From contig JAPOVC010000010.1 in NCBI GenBank assembly GCA_026708325.1, positions 1 through 64,000 of the forward strand: DNA of 64,000 nucleotides, given 5' to 3'. A program made the position numbers and the translations under genes. This stretch comes from Anaerolineaceae bacterium (lineage in GTDB: Bacteria > Chloroflexota > Anaerolineae > Aggregatilineales > Phototrophicaceae). The notes under the pieces are model-generated. The model did no database searches. It was not told where the DNA came from and worked only from the letters and a program-made list of their open reading frames with translations. Positions 8,289-18,300 of this stretch are shown here, piece by piece; position 1 is the stretch's first letter; the number at the start of each line of letters is the position of its first letter.

Positions 8289-9776
8289 TCAGGCGCTCCG
8301 GTCTCTCTGCGCCAGCAAAACGCCAACACCCGACAGGAATGCGAGAGCGATTGCGGCAACCAGCAGGGCGAAACTCTGCGGCAGTTCGATCAGCAACCTG
8401 TCAACCGTCGCCTCCACACGTTGCCAGACGGACCCGGTCAATTCGACCAGCGGCCGCATGATGCCTTCCTTGGCCTGATGGTACTCTTCTCCGTGTAGCC
8501 GCAGCATGTTGTCCAGCGCCTCACCTTCCAGCGCGTAATCGCCCCCGGCAGCCTCGCGGTAGGCCGCCACATTGTCCATGACCTCGTATTCCAGCTCCGT
8601 CAGGAGGTTGGACTGGTCTTCAGCCTCCAGCAGCAGCGCCAGCTGTTCACCGGCTATGCCGCTGTCCATGAAGAACTGCCGCATTGCAACGGGCTCGCCG
8701 GGCGGCGAAGGTCGCTCCCCGGTGGCCAGCACGATGTCCCACCAGGGAATTTCGTGGTATGGCTCCGGCCGAGGCAGGTCGCCGTTGCGGATGGCCAGGA
8801 CCTCGTCGAAATATTCGCGGTAGAGCGGGTCGCCGGTGATTGCGTTCAGGCGCGCCATGCGCGTCAGGTCATCGGAGGTCCGGCGCAGGCGGTAGGCGTA
8901 GGTGGCAATGTTGAGCAGTTCGGGAAATTCGCCCAGATTGAAAACCGGCAACCGGGCGAGCGTCACCACGGTCAGCAACAGCAGCAACAGTTGCAGACCC
9001 GCCATCAGCGCCTGGCGTCGGCGCCCCCTGCGCCGCCAAAGGGTCCAGAGGCACAAAAGGAGAGACAGGACGACCGCCACGATCACCGCCACGAGGTTGC
9101 GGGCCAGCAAGCCAAAGAACTCCCTGCCGTAGGCGCTCAACTGTTGCCGACTGTTTTGGGCGAACTCCATCAGCGGCCGCATGACCCGTTCCTTGCCGTC
9201 ATGGTATTCGGGCCCGTGCAGCCGCAACATGTTCTCCAGCGCCGCGCCTTCCAGGACGTAGTCGCCACCGGTAGCCTCGCGCAGGGCCGCCACCTGGTCC
9301 ATGACCTCGTACTCCAGCGCCGTCAGGGCGTTGGAATAGTCCTCGGCCTCAAAGAGCGGCGCGAGGTCCGCTTCCCCGGGGACGTTCTCTGCCAGCAAAT
9401 CACGCAGGGAGATGGTTTCGCCGGGCGCCGTCGGCCGCTCCCCGGTGGACAGCACGATGTCCCACCAGGGAATCTCGAAGTATTGCAGCGGGCGCGGCAT
9501 GTCGCCGTTGCGAATGGCCAGGACCTCGTCGAAATACTGACGGTAGAGCGGGTCGCCGCTGATGGCGTTCAGGCGCGCCATGCGCGTCAGGTCATCGGAG
9601 GTCTGGCGCAGGTAACCCCCGTAGAAAGTCGTGTAGACGGTTCCCGCGGCTGTGTTCAGCTCAAAGGAAAGCAGTTGTGTCGCCGCGACCAGCGCCAGCA
9701 AGAGCAGCAACAACTGAAGCAGGACTGGCAGCGACTGGCGGGTGTTGAATTGCACATTGTTCATGGCTCTACCCAT
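8289..9776 (-). CDS. Membrane protein with two tandem output-less sensor domains
   Basis: 495 residues: TM at ~15-38, sensor domain 1, a TM plus Arg-rich loop (LWRRRGRRR) and another TM at ~225-285, sensor domain 2, and a C-terminal TM at ~465-488. Each domain repeats LRxTSDDLTRMARLNAI, YFDEVLAIRNGD, PWWDIVLxTGERP and a NxLTxLEYEVMD helix. They are clearly paralogous to 4447-5205. No kinase, cyclase, HAMP or receptor-signalling module is present. ATG 9764 is an alternative start and neither has a strong Shine-Dalgarno site. An internal duplication followed by dispersal is likely. The 155-bp gap to the acetamidase gene shows nothing. Confidence 0.75.
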   Translation of the reverse strand: MGRAMNNVQFNTRQSLPVLLQLLLLLLALVAATQLLSFELNTAAGTVYTTFYGGYLRQTSDDLTRMARLNAISGDPLYRQYFDEVLAIRNGDMPRPLQYFEIPWWDIVLSTGERPTAPGETISLRDLLAENVPGEADLAPLFEAEDYSNALTALEYEVMDQVAALREATGGDYVLEGAALENMLRLHGPEYHDGKERVMRPLMEFAQNSRQQLSAYGREFFGLLARNLVAVIVAVVLSLLLCLWTLWRRRGRRRQALMAGLQLLLLLLTVVTLARLPVFNLGEFPELLNIATYAYRLRRTSDDLTRMARLNAITGDPLYREYFDEVLAIRNGDLPRPEPYHEIPWWDIVLATGERPSPPGEPVAMRQFFMDSGIAGEQLALLLEAEDQSNLLTELEYEVMDNVAAYREAAGGDYALEGEALDNMLRLHGEEYHQAKEGIMRPLVELTGSVWQRVEATVDRLLIELPQSFALLVAAIALAFLSGVGVLLAQRDRSA

Positions 9777-9895
9777 TCTCTGTCGGGTACTGCGGAAGTT
9801 TCGGCGTTCTTTGTGAGATTTTGTGGGGCTGCGGGCGAATCAGGCTATACAGTGTGACAATTTTGTAATCAGGCTACCGCGTACGGCTCGGGGAT

Positions 9896-10471
9896 TCAAG
9901 CCGCTGCGGGGCTACGGGGCTCACCTTCAAGGTCCAGTTCGTAACGTTCCCCGCCGGAGACGAAGTCGCCGCGGCGCAGGCGGAAAAGCGGCAGGTGACC
10001 TTCGTAGAGGTGGACCCGCCCCCGGGGTTGCATGCCCAGACGCCGCCAGAGTTTTCGCGAGTCGCGATTGCCGGGCAACACGACGGCCATCACCTCCGCC
10101 AGGCGCGCGACCTCAAAGCCGTGGCGCAGAACGGCGCGCGCCGCCTCCTGCGGCAGGTCGCCGCGGCCGTGCGGCGGGCAGAGCGCGACGGACAGCTCGA
10201 CGCGCGGGCCGCTGTCGAGGCGCTGCAGTCCGGCCTGACCGATGAGCGCGCCGGTCGCGAGCAACGCCACCGCCCACAGGCCGTGGCCGTGTTCCTGCCA
10301 GTGGTCCCTGACGTCGGCGAGGATGGCGGCGGCCCGCTGGCGCGGCGCGGGTCGGCCGTATGGCAGCGCGCGCATGGTGACCGGGTTGGTCAGCACGGCT
10401 CGGGCCCAGTCGGCCTCGTCGGCGGGTGTGAAATGGCGCAGCAGCAGATGGTCAGTGAAGATGCGCGGCAT
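9896..10471 (-). CDS. GNAT-family N-acetyltransferase (RimJ/RimL-like)
   Basis: 191 residues from ATG 10471. The fold is recognisable from MPRIFTDHLLLRHFTPADEA at the start, the acetyl-CoA-binding stretch near GHGLWAVALLATGALIGQAG, and PGNRDSRKLWRRLGMQPRG in the C-terminal half, typical of RimL-type enzymes acting on amino or N-terminal groups. The start codon overlaps the asnS stop as TGATG, so the two genes are translationally coupled. A longer upstream frame exists but lies inside asnS. The substrate is not predictable. Confidence 0.8.
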   Translation of the reverse strand: MPRIFTDHLLLRHFTPADEADWARAVLTNPVTMRALPYGRPAPRQRAAAILADVRDHWQEHGHGLWAVALLATGALIGQAGLQRLDSGPRVELSVALCPPHGRGDLPQEAARAVLRHGFEVARLAEVMAVVLPGNRDSRKLWRRLGMQPRGRVHLYEGHLPLFRLRRGDFVSGGERYELDLEGEPRSPAAA

Positions 10472-11814
10472 CAGGGCGACTTGCGGTTGAGCATGCGCGC
10501 GTAGGGAACGCTCTCGCGAATGTGCGGCAGGCCGCAAATCCAGGCGACCGTGCGCTCCAGGCCGATGCCGAAGCCGGAATGCGGCACGCTGCCGTACTTG
10601 CGCAGCTCGAGATACCAGTCGTAGGCCTCGCGCGGCAGGCCGATCTGCGCCACGCGCTCCTCGATCAGCGCGAGGTCGTGGATGCGCTCGCTGCCGCCCG
10701 TGATCTCGCCGTAGCCCTCCGGCGCCAGCAGGTCGACGCTGCGACAGAGCTCCGGGCGCTCCGCCAGGGGTTCCATATAAAAGGCCTTCACCGCCGTCGG
10801 GTAGTGGTAGACGAAGACCGGGCGGTCGAACTGTTCGGCGATGGCCGTTTCCTGCGGTGAGCCGAAGTCCTCGCCGTGTTCGATGGCCAGCAACTCGCGC
10901 TGCTCCGCGTCCTCGATGGTCGAAGTCAACGCGTGCAGACGCTCCACGGCCTCGTCGTAGCTGATGCGCGGGAAGGGCGCCTTTATGCGCTCCAGCGCCG
11001 TCGTGTCGCGGCCGACCAGCGCCAGTTCCTGCGAATGTTTCTCCAGCACCGTCCCGACGACGTGGCTGATGAAGCGTTCCTGCAGCTCCATCAACTCTTC
11101 CAGGGTGCAGAAGGCGATCTCCGGCTCCAGCATCCAGAACTCGAGCAGGTGACGCCGCGTGCGCGATTTCTCGGCGCGAAAAGTGGGGCCGAAGCAGTAG
11201 ACCTTGCCGAAGGCCGCGATGTTGGCCTCGTTGTAAAGCTGGCCGGTCTGGGCGAGGAAGGCCTGCTCGCCGAAGTAGTCGATGTCGAAGAGCGTGGTGG
11301 TCTCCTCGCCGGCGGCGGGCGTGATGATGGGCGTGTCGACCAGCAGAAAGCCCTCGTCATCGAGCCAGTTGCGCATGGCGCTGACGATGGTGGCGCGGAT
11401 GCGCAGGATGGCCCACTGGCGACTGGAGCGCACCCAGAGGTGGCGCCGGTCCATGAGGAACTCAACGCCGTGCTCCTTGGGCGTAATGGGGTATTCCTCC
11501 GCCGCGCCGACCAGCTCGAGGCGCTGCACGCCGACTTCGTAGCCGCCGGGCAGGCCGGGCGCGCGCTCGTCGCGGCGCACCTCGCCGCTTACGCGAATGG
11601 CGGCCTCTTGGGTCAGGGCGCGCGCAAGGGCGAACCCGTCCTCGTCCATTTCGTGGCGGAAGGCGACGCACTGCACGATGCCGCTGCCATCGCGCAGGCG
11701 AATGAAGTGCAGGCGTCCCTTGCCTGTGCGCGCCTGTACCCAGCCCTGCAGCAGCACCTGCTCACCTTCGTGCGCGGCGATGTCGGCGATGCGGATGAGG
11801 GTTGGGCTGGCCAC
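10471..11814 (-). CDS. asnS: Asparagine--tRNA ligase
   Basis: 447 residues, class II aminoacyl-tRNA synthetase. The N-terminal OB fold (VLLQGWVQARTGKGRLHFI) binds the anticodon. Motif 2 is FRAEKSRTRRHLLEFWMLEPE-like and motif 3 is GFGIGLERTVAWICGLPHIR. The absence of extra domains and the AsnRS-like HLLEFWMLEPE favour Asn over Asp specificity. The start is GTG 11814, with AGGAG 8 nt upstream and a TATACT -10-like box at 11849-11854 on this strand. Its stop overlaps the start of the GNAT gene, forming a two-gene operon. Confidence 0.93.
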   Translation of the reverse strand: MASPTLIRIADIAAHEGEQVLLQGWVQARTGKGRLHFIRLRDGSGIVQCVAFRHEMDEDGFALARALTQEAAIRVSGEVRRDERAPGLPGGYEVGVQRLELVGAAEEYPITPKEHGVEFLMDRRHLWVRSSRQWAILRIRATIVSAMRNWLDDEGFLLVDTPIITPAAGEETTTLFDIDYFGEQAFLAQTGQLYNEANIAAFGKVYCFGPTFRAEKSRTRRHLLEFWMLEPEIAFCTLEELMELQERFISHVVGTVLEKHSQELALVGRDTTALERIKAPFPRISYDEAVERLHALTSTIEDAEQRELLAIEHGEDFGSPQETAIAEQFDRPVFVYHYPTAVKAFYMEPLAERPELCRSVDLLAPEGYGEITGGSERIHDLALIEERVAQIGLPREAYDWYLELRKYGSVPHSGFGIGLERTVAWICGLPHIRESVPYARMLNRKSP

Positions 11815-11897
11815 GGGCTGCGCTCCTGTGTCGGGAGGTCAGCTGGGGAGTATAGCATGAGCGCTTTGATAGTTGACGAAGAAGCTATTTGGCTCCC

Positions 11898-13115
11898 TTA
11901 GCGAGTAGTGGCCATTGCATTTTCCGCGATGTATTCGATCGCATAGCGAATCTCTTGAGAACGACTTTGGAGTGTATTGCTTTCAGGATTCACCAGACGC
12001 GCCTTGCGGAACAAGCAGTCCGCATCGTTCAAGTCGAAACTGCTATTGTTCAGATACGTTTGCAGAGGTTCAAGCGATGCGCTTCCTTGTCTGAATTCAT
12101 AAACGCAACCAGCAAGCAATTGCAGGACAGTGCTAGTGTAGGAAATATGCCTCTGTTTGCTGCGGCCGACGATATCTGGTCCTGACTGTGGTTGCAGAAG
12201 GTTTGCATACTCCTTTCGGGCACCGGGCAAAAAGTCATCTGCCCATTGGACGCCCAACCTGTATATTGAGTCTCTTCGATGTTGGGCCACCCGCATGCGT
12301 TCACCAGACATTCGTCCGGGGTACCCAAACTGCAAATATTTCAGACAAGTCGCTAGCTGGTTTAGGGACAACAAATGGTTGCTGCTCACTGCCGGTGTTG
12401 AACGCTCCATTTCAATGCGACCACTGAAAAGCATGCTGCTGCCTTCGTTGACAATTCGATGGGCAGCGTAGTTGAAGGGATCACGTTCGTCAAAGCGAGC
12501 CTTCGAGATAGCGTCGATTGCTCGCGTCTTGGCAAGATCAGCAAACATTTGTTGAAGAGTGCTGATGTTCGACTCCTCAAAGATAACAACAGGGACAGAC
12601 ATTGCATCCAGTTTGTCCAAACGTTTTTCAAGTGCAATCAGTTTGCTGCTTGCACTGTTCTTACCCTCGTTGGAATCCGTCTGAAGGCGGAGGTGTGTAC
12701 ATTCGGATCTCATTCGTTCTCTCACGCTACGGATAGCCATCCTTCGATGCTGGCCGTCCAAAATCCTCGCTGACGTAAGGCCAGGTACTCGAGGCAAACT
12801 CAAAGAACCAATGGGAGTTGGTTGACCAGATTCAGTTAGATATGACTGGAAATTCACACGTGAAGGGTCCAATCCCAACAGAATTGATCCCAAAACCCAA
12901 TCATCAGTCTCGTACAGATAGTCCTCAATCTTTTTTTGATGGGAAGGATGGAATCTTCTGTTTGCTTCTTGAATTCTCTCCCGACTGAATCTGTCTGTGA
13001 GGTGTTCGTCCAAGAAATCTAGTCGCATCACCGTCGAATAGGCGGTTCGCCCACCCTGCACAAATTTTTGAACACCCAACTCGATGTTTTGATCCGGAAT
13101 TCTGCCTATGACCAT
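11898..13115 (-). CDS. Orphan DGQHR-domain protein (DndB-like)
   Basis: 405 residues with the DGQHR signature at 120-124 (ILDGQHRRMAIRS) and a following MFADLAKTRAIDAISKARFDERD segment characteristic of the DndB/DGQHR family. DndB itself regulates phosphorothioate DNA modification. No dndA/C/D/E, dpd or other modification genes lie within the window, so this copy is solitary. ATG 13115 is preferred over GTG 13124 because GAGGG lies 8-9 nt upstream. Base composition is clearly more AT-rich than the asnS and sulfatase genes on either side, suggesting acquisition. It could be a defence-island relic or a stand-alone regulator. Confidence 0.75.
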   Translation of the reverse strand: MVIGRIPDQNIELGVQKFVQGGRTAYSTVMRLDFLDEHLTDRFSRERIQEANRRFHPSHQKKIEDYLYETDDWVLGSILLGLDPSRVNFQSYLTESGQPTPIGSLSLPRVPGLTSARILDGQHRRMAIRSVRERMRSECTHLRLQTDSNEGKNSASSKLIALEKRLDKLDAMSVPVVIFEESNISTLQQMFADLAKTRAIDAISKARFDERDPFNYAAHRIVNEGSSMLFSGRIEMERSTPAVSSNHLLSLNQLATCLKYLQFGYPGRMSGERMRVAQHRRDSIYRLGVQWADDFLPGARKEYANLLQPQSGPDIVGRSKQRHISYTSTVLQLLAGCVYEFRQGSASLEPLQTYLNNSSFDLNDADCLFRKARLVNPESNTLQSRSQEIRYAIEYIAENAMATTR

Positions 13116-13305
13116 TGAACCCACCCTCTAGAAATTGCTCCCATCGAGTTTAGCTCAATTAACCTTGTAGGAAGAATAGTCAACCAGACTTCTAGCAAAC
13201 GGTGTTGGCAATCTTTGCTATCAATGGAAACAATGGGTTCTTATCGATTTTACTTGACAAGCCGAGCACGACAATATATCAACTGAATTCGGAAGAGTTT
13301 CCTCT

Positions 13306-14754
13306 TCACCACTGCCCTTCCCTGAGCGGCAGGGGATCCACCGTCCAGGCCATGCGGTCGCAAAGGCGTTGCAGCAAGTCCATGCGGACGTTTGCATACG
13401 CCGGATCGCGCCAGCGATTGTGCGCCTCCTGCGGGTCGGCCTGCAGATCGTAGAGCTCGCCCTGCGCAAGGCCATGCGCCACCACCAGTTTGTGCGTCTT
13501 CGTGCGCAGCATGGTCAGCTGTGGGCCGGGTGAGCCGTGCCAGGGCATGGCGTTGTAGTATTCGGAGTAGACGTCCTCGCGCGGCGCCGCGGGCTCGCCC
13601 TGCCCCGTCAGCAGCGGCCAGAGCGAGCGGCCCTGCATGCCCGGCCAGACTGGCTCGCCGGCGGCTTCCAGCAGCGTCGGCGCCAGGTCGACCAGCTCTG
13701 TCAGGTCTTCGCAGACGCCCGGCGCGATCGTCCCCGGTTGTGAGACGATCAACGGCACCTGGATGGCAGGATCGTAGAAACAGGGCCCCTTCAGGTAGAT
13801 GCCGTGGTCGCCGAGCATCTCGCCGTGGTCGGACATGAAGATGACGATCGTGTCCTCCAGCTGACCCGTGCGCTCCAGCGCCGCCAGCATGCGCCCCACC
13901 TGCTCGTCGATCAGATCGACCATGGCCCAATACGCCGCCCTCAGCAGCCGATGGTCGCGTTCGCTCATGTCCGGGAATGGGAAAGAACCGGGGCTGTTGT
14001 AGGCGGCGACGTGGTCGATGGCCTGCCAGGGCGGCTTGTCCGCCAGTTCACCGGGCTGCCAGTTGGGCAGCGGGATGTCGTCGAGGATGTCCAGGTAACG
14101 CTGCAGATATTCCGGCGGCGGGTCGAAGTCATGGTGCGGGTCAAAGATGTTGACGGAGAAGAGCCAGGGGTTGTCGCTGTCCTCATGGGCCTCGATGAAA
14201 TTGATCGCCATTTGCGCGCACCAGGTCGTCTGGTGGTGTTCGGCCACCACGCCGCTCTTGATGTGGCGCGACAGCGGCGAAGGCCTCACGTCCCCGGACT
14301 GTCCTCGCTCGCGCAGCCAGTGGAAATACTCGTTGGTCGGCCAGTCGTCCGGACTCGGATGATGCGACCAGTGGAACTCGTCGTAGCCGTCGTCGATGCG
14401 CCGCTCGCTGCCGCGGGTGACCTCGGGGTGACAGGGGGAGAGGTGCAACTTGCCGGCGAGGCCGCAGGTGTAACCGGCATCGGCCAGCAGGCGCGTGACG
14501 AGCATCTCGTCTTCCGGGATGGACTGGCCGTTCTGGCGACAGCGGGTCGTGCGCGGGTAGCGCCCGGTCAGAAATGAGGCGCGGCTGGGTGTGCAGACCG
14601 GGCTCTGGCTGAAGGCTCGCGTGAAGCGCATCCCGCCGGCCGCCAGACGGTCGAGATGCGGCGTGCGCACGAAGTCGTTGCCCTGGCAGCCGAGCGTGTC
14701 ATGGCGTTGCTGGTCGCTGCAGATCCACAGGATGTTGGGCCGACGTGTACTCAT
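13306..14754 (-). CDS. S1-family sulfatase
   Basis: 482 residues of the alkaline phosphatase/sulfatase superfamily. The metal site begins at ILWICSDQQ, and the formylglycine motif CTPSR lies at ~54-58 (PVCTPSRASFLTG). A second metal-binding HGExLGDHG-type loop reads SDHGEMLGDHGIYLKG. No signal peptide is seen, so it is probably cytoplasmic or exported by another route. ATG 14754 has GGAG 5 nt upstream; GTG 14760 is an alternative. The likely substrate is a sulfated carbohydrate or other sulfate ester. Closely related to the gene at 37343-38740. The Cys must be converted to formylglycine for activity. Confidence 0.88.
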   Translation of the reverse strand: MSTRRPNILWICSDQQRHDTLGCQGNDFVRTPHLDRLAAGGMRFTRAFSQSPVCTPSRASFLTGRYPRTTRCRQNGQSIPEDEMLVTRLLADAGYTCGLAGKLHLSPCHPEVTRGSERRIDDGYDEFHWSHHPSPDDWPTNEYFHWLRERGQSGDVRPSPLSRHIKSGVVAEHHQTTWCAQMAINFIEAHEDSDNPWLFSVNIFDPHHDFDPPPEYLQRYLDILDDIPLPNWQPGELADKPPWQAIDHVAAYNSPGSFPFPDMSERDHRLLRAAYWAMVDLIDEQVGRMLAALERTGQLEDTIVIFMSDHGEMLGDHGIYLKGPCFYDPAIQVPLIVSQPGTIAPGVCEDLTELVDLAPTLLEAAGEPVWPGMQGRSLWPLLTGQGEPAAPREDVYSEYYNAMPWHGSPGPQLTMLRTKTHKLVVAHGLAQGELYDLQADPQEAHNRWRDPAYANVRMDLLQRLCDRMAWTVDPLPLREGQW

Positions 14755-14996
14755 GGTCACTCCGGGTTGCGCTGGTTCAGCGAAGGGTTAACGCCTCCGG
14801 TTTTACCGCAATGCCGCCCCTCATCCCCAAACTCCCGACCCTCCGGGGCCGCCTGCAACCCCGCCGGCCGCCAACCTTCCCGCCAGGATGCGCCCTGACA
14901 AAGGCAGGAGGGATTCATCCGTTTGACATCTCGCGAAACGCCGGGATTCTTGCGCGTTTTCGCCACAAAACTGCCATGGAATTCGGCATATTGGCC

Positions 14997-15025
14997 CTGA
15001 CTGGTCACATCCCGTCTGCTAGACT
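14997..15025 (+). promoter_or_regulatory. Promoter for the 15032 gene (leaderless)
   Basis: CTGACT at 14997-15002, a 17-bp spacer, then TAGACT at 15020-15025. The ATG begins only 6 nt after the -10 box, so the predicted transcription start coincides with the start codon. No Shine-Dalgarno sequence is present. Confidence 0.6.
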
Positions 15026-15031
15026 GAACTC

Positions 15032-15346
15032 ATGGTCACCTACGATTCTGCAAACGCACATTTTGACTATCCCGACGTGACGCGGCACTGGTCGCCCTTT
15101 TCCGGCCAACTCGCCGGCGGCGATTCGCTCGTCACGCTCTTCAATCAGGGTTGGCGACTATCCGACGACGTCGACAACGAGGAATTCTGGCTCAGTGGCG
15201 CGCGGCCGGTCACGGTCTGTCACATGACCCTGACCCGCGACGGCGAGGTCCTCAAATTGCCGGTCTTTGCCAATCCCTTCGTGCGCAGCCTGCTGCGCCG
15301 CCAGAAAAAGGACTCGCCCTCCCAGGGCGAGGGCATCAGGGCCTGA
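15032..15346 (+). CDS. Small hypothetical protein
   Basis: 104 residues, not recognised. Composition is ordinary for a soluble globular protein (FDYPDVTRHWSPF, LFNQGWRLSDDVDNEEFWLSG, VCHMTLTRDGEVLKLPVF) with a basic C-terminus. A well-formed promoter ends 6 nt before the ATG, which supports a real leaderless gene. Its last 11 bp overlap the 3' end of the convergent YfhO-flippase gene. No signal peptide or metal motif is seen. Confidence 0.55.
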   Translation: MVTYDSANAHFDYPDVTRHWSPFSGQLAGGDSLVTLFNQGWRLSDDVDNEEFWLSGARPVTVCHMTLTRDGEVLKLPVFANPFVRSLLRRQKKDSPSQGEGIRA

Positions 15347-18300
15347 GAGCAGGCAGGGACAGGTTGCGCAGCCGCTGCGGCAACAGGGGCTGCAACAGCC
15401 GGCGTTCTGCTGCCGAAAAGGGTCGCAGTCGCCACAGCAGCAGCGCATACAGGGCACACCCGATCAGTAGCGCCAGCGCTGCCGAGAGCGGCCACAGACC
15501 GACCAGGACCAACAGCAGCAGCGCCGTCGCCAGTGCGGGCCGCCACAGTATGTCGCGCCAGGGCAGGGGCCCCAGCGCCCGCTGCAGCAACCAGACGAAG
15601 GGCAGGAGCAGAATGACCTCCGAGGCGATGGTGGTCAACGCGGCGGCCTGGTAGCCGTAGGTCGGGACCAGCAACAGGTTGGCCGCCACGTTGAAGCCCA
15701 CCGCCAGCAGGAAGGCACGGGTGATGCGTCGCTGCAGGTCCAGCGCGATGAGCGCGTACTGCAGGAAACTGTTGACCCAGCCGACCGGAATGCTCCAGAT
15801 CATTAATTGCGTGGCGATCGCGCCATCCGGCAGGTACTGCGTGCCGCCCAGCAGGCTGGTCAGGGCCCAGGCCAGGGCGGTGAATAGCGCCGCCAGCGGC
15901 AGGGCCAGCATCAGCAAAAGCTTGATGCCCAGCACGCAGGTGCGTTTCAGCGTCTCCCGGTCTTCCTGCGCCTGGCGCGACATGACCGGCAGCAGCGCCT
16001 GGGTGAAGAAGGCCGGAATGATGTTCAGCGCCGCCACCCACTTGTAGGCCACGCTGTACAGGCCGAGCATGCGGGCGCCATGGATGGCCTCAATGATCAG
16101 CACATCCACCTGGAAAAAGATCGTCGCCAGAAAATGGTTGGCCAGCAGAGGCCAGCTGGCGCCGGTCATGCGTCGCATCAGGGGCAGTTCGGGTCGGCCG
16201 GATGCCATGCCGCGCAGCAGCGGGCGGGCGCCCAGCGTCAGCAGGACCAGGGTCAGCAGGTTGGTCACGATGCTGACTGCGGCCAGCCCCACCACGCCGG
16301 CGCCGGCCAGCAGCACAAACAGCCCGAACACCGTCTTGCTCATCGTGGCAATGCTGGTGACCGCCGCCGGGAACTCGGCGCGCTGAAAGCCGTAGAAAAG
16401 CGAGGTCAGACCCTTGGCGAGGCTGCCGGGAAAGATGCCCAGGTACAGCAGCACGATGGTCAGCAGGCCGGCCTCACCCAGCGGCGGCTCGACAAGTTCC
16501 TGCCGCGCCAGCAGGAAGGCCGCCAGCAACACCAGGCCCGCAAGGGTCAGCGCGACGCGCAGGGCGCTGCTGCTCACCAGGACCCGCAGCGCCCGCGTCG
16601 GTTCACGCGCGACCTCACGCGTCAGCCAGACGTCGAGGCCGAAATTGCTGAGAATATCGAACCACAAAAAGATGAAACCCGCGTAGAAATAGACGCCCGC
16701 GTCCGTCGGACCGAGGATGCGCAACATCACCAGGGCAAAGGCGAAGTCAATGCCGCGGTTGAAAAGATTGACGAGGATCGGCGCCACGCTGTTGCGGGCG
16801 ACCCGGGCCACGTCGCTTTCGGCCCGGCGGGTCAGCAGGCGCCAAACCTGGAAACCGGTCAGGAAGATGATCAGGGCCGCACCGATGACGGAAGCGAAGA
16901 AACCGATCTGGAAGTTGGCCGGACTGAAGGTCATGCGCAGCTGCAGCGGGCGGTCTTCCGCCAGGTCAGGGCCGAAGCGGGCTTCCAGCGCCGCCCGGTC
17001 CAGGGTCACGCCCTGGAAGTTTTCCAGCACCAATGAGACCGGCAATTCCAGTTCGTCGCTGCTGTCGGCATCGGCCGGTCGCAACCAGGCGCGCCATCCC
17101 GGCATCCAGGTCTCGCTGACCACCAGTTGGCTCATCGTCTCAGCGGGCAATGTGAACTGCAGGATTCTTTCGCGGCCGCTCTCTCGCATGATCTCGACCG
17201 GCAGCGGCTCTGGCAGCGCGTCAGCCTGCAGGGGAGACGCGGTGGTCGCGAGCCAGGCCAGGGGATACACGGGCAATTCATAAATGTGCAGGGCCGTGTC
17301 TTCCCACGCCAGTGAAGCGCCCGGCGGCAACAGCGCCTGGACGTCGAATGCCGCCTCCGTGAGCAGCCAGCGCGTGCCGGTCAGGGCCAGACGCTGCCAG
17401 TCCACAGTCGCCAGTTGATCGACATAGAGCGGCGCGACCCGATTGTAGGGCAACTGCCGCTGATCGGCGATGCCCTGCATGAAATCCACATACTGCCGCG
17501 TAATGATGCTCTCGTAGCCGCGGATATCGCGCAGACCATGCACCATGCCGCTGTTGGCGGGCAGAATGGCCCGCTCCCCCTCCAGGGTGGTGTAGCGCCA
17601 TGCGCCGGGTTGCCCCTGCAGCCACTCGATGGCCGGCGGCGTGAATTCCAGCAGCGCCGGATCGGCAGCGCCGTGAAAGCCGCCGGAGGCCAGCATCAGG
17701 TCCAGCGCCAGCAGACAGGCGGCCGCGACCTGCCAGGCGCGCGCCCGCAGCTTGCGCCCGGCCCACAGCAGAATCAGTCCGGCCGCCAATGTCATCAGTG
17801 AGAAAACCACGAGGTTGACGACCTGATAGCTGGCGAAGGTCCGGGCATCGGGAAAGACCTGGTCCGCCAGCGCGAGGGCGCGAAATACGCGTTCCACCAG
17901 AGGTTCCAGTTGCGCAAAAAAGAGCCGGAGCGCCAGCGTCCCCGCCAGAGTCGCCAGGCCGACGGTCACAAGCGCCAGTCCGAGCCGCCTGCGCCAGGCG
18001 CCGACCGTGCCGGAGACCAGTCGTTCCGCGCCAAGGCCGGCCAGAACCGCCAGGCCCAGGCTCACGGCAAACACCCAGCGGAAGGGCGAATGCAACTGGT
18101 CGATGCCCGGCAGCAGCCAGAGCAAACGGTAGCTTGGCAGGCCGAACATGAAGCTCAACCCCGCCAGGGTCAGCAGCAGGAAAAACAGGGTGAGTGCCCG
18201 CCCGTGGCTCCCTGCAAGGGGTCGGCGCAGGTTGCCCAGGGCCAGGGCGGCCAGCGTCAGGGTAAGCAGGCCGCTGTAAAGCGCGGCCTCCACGTAGTTT

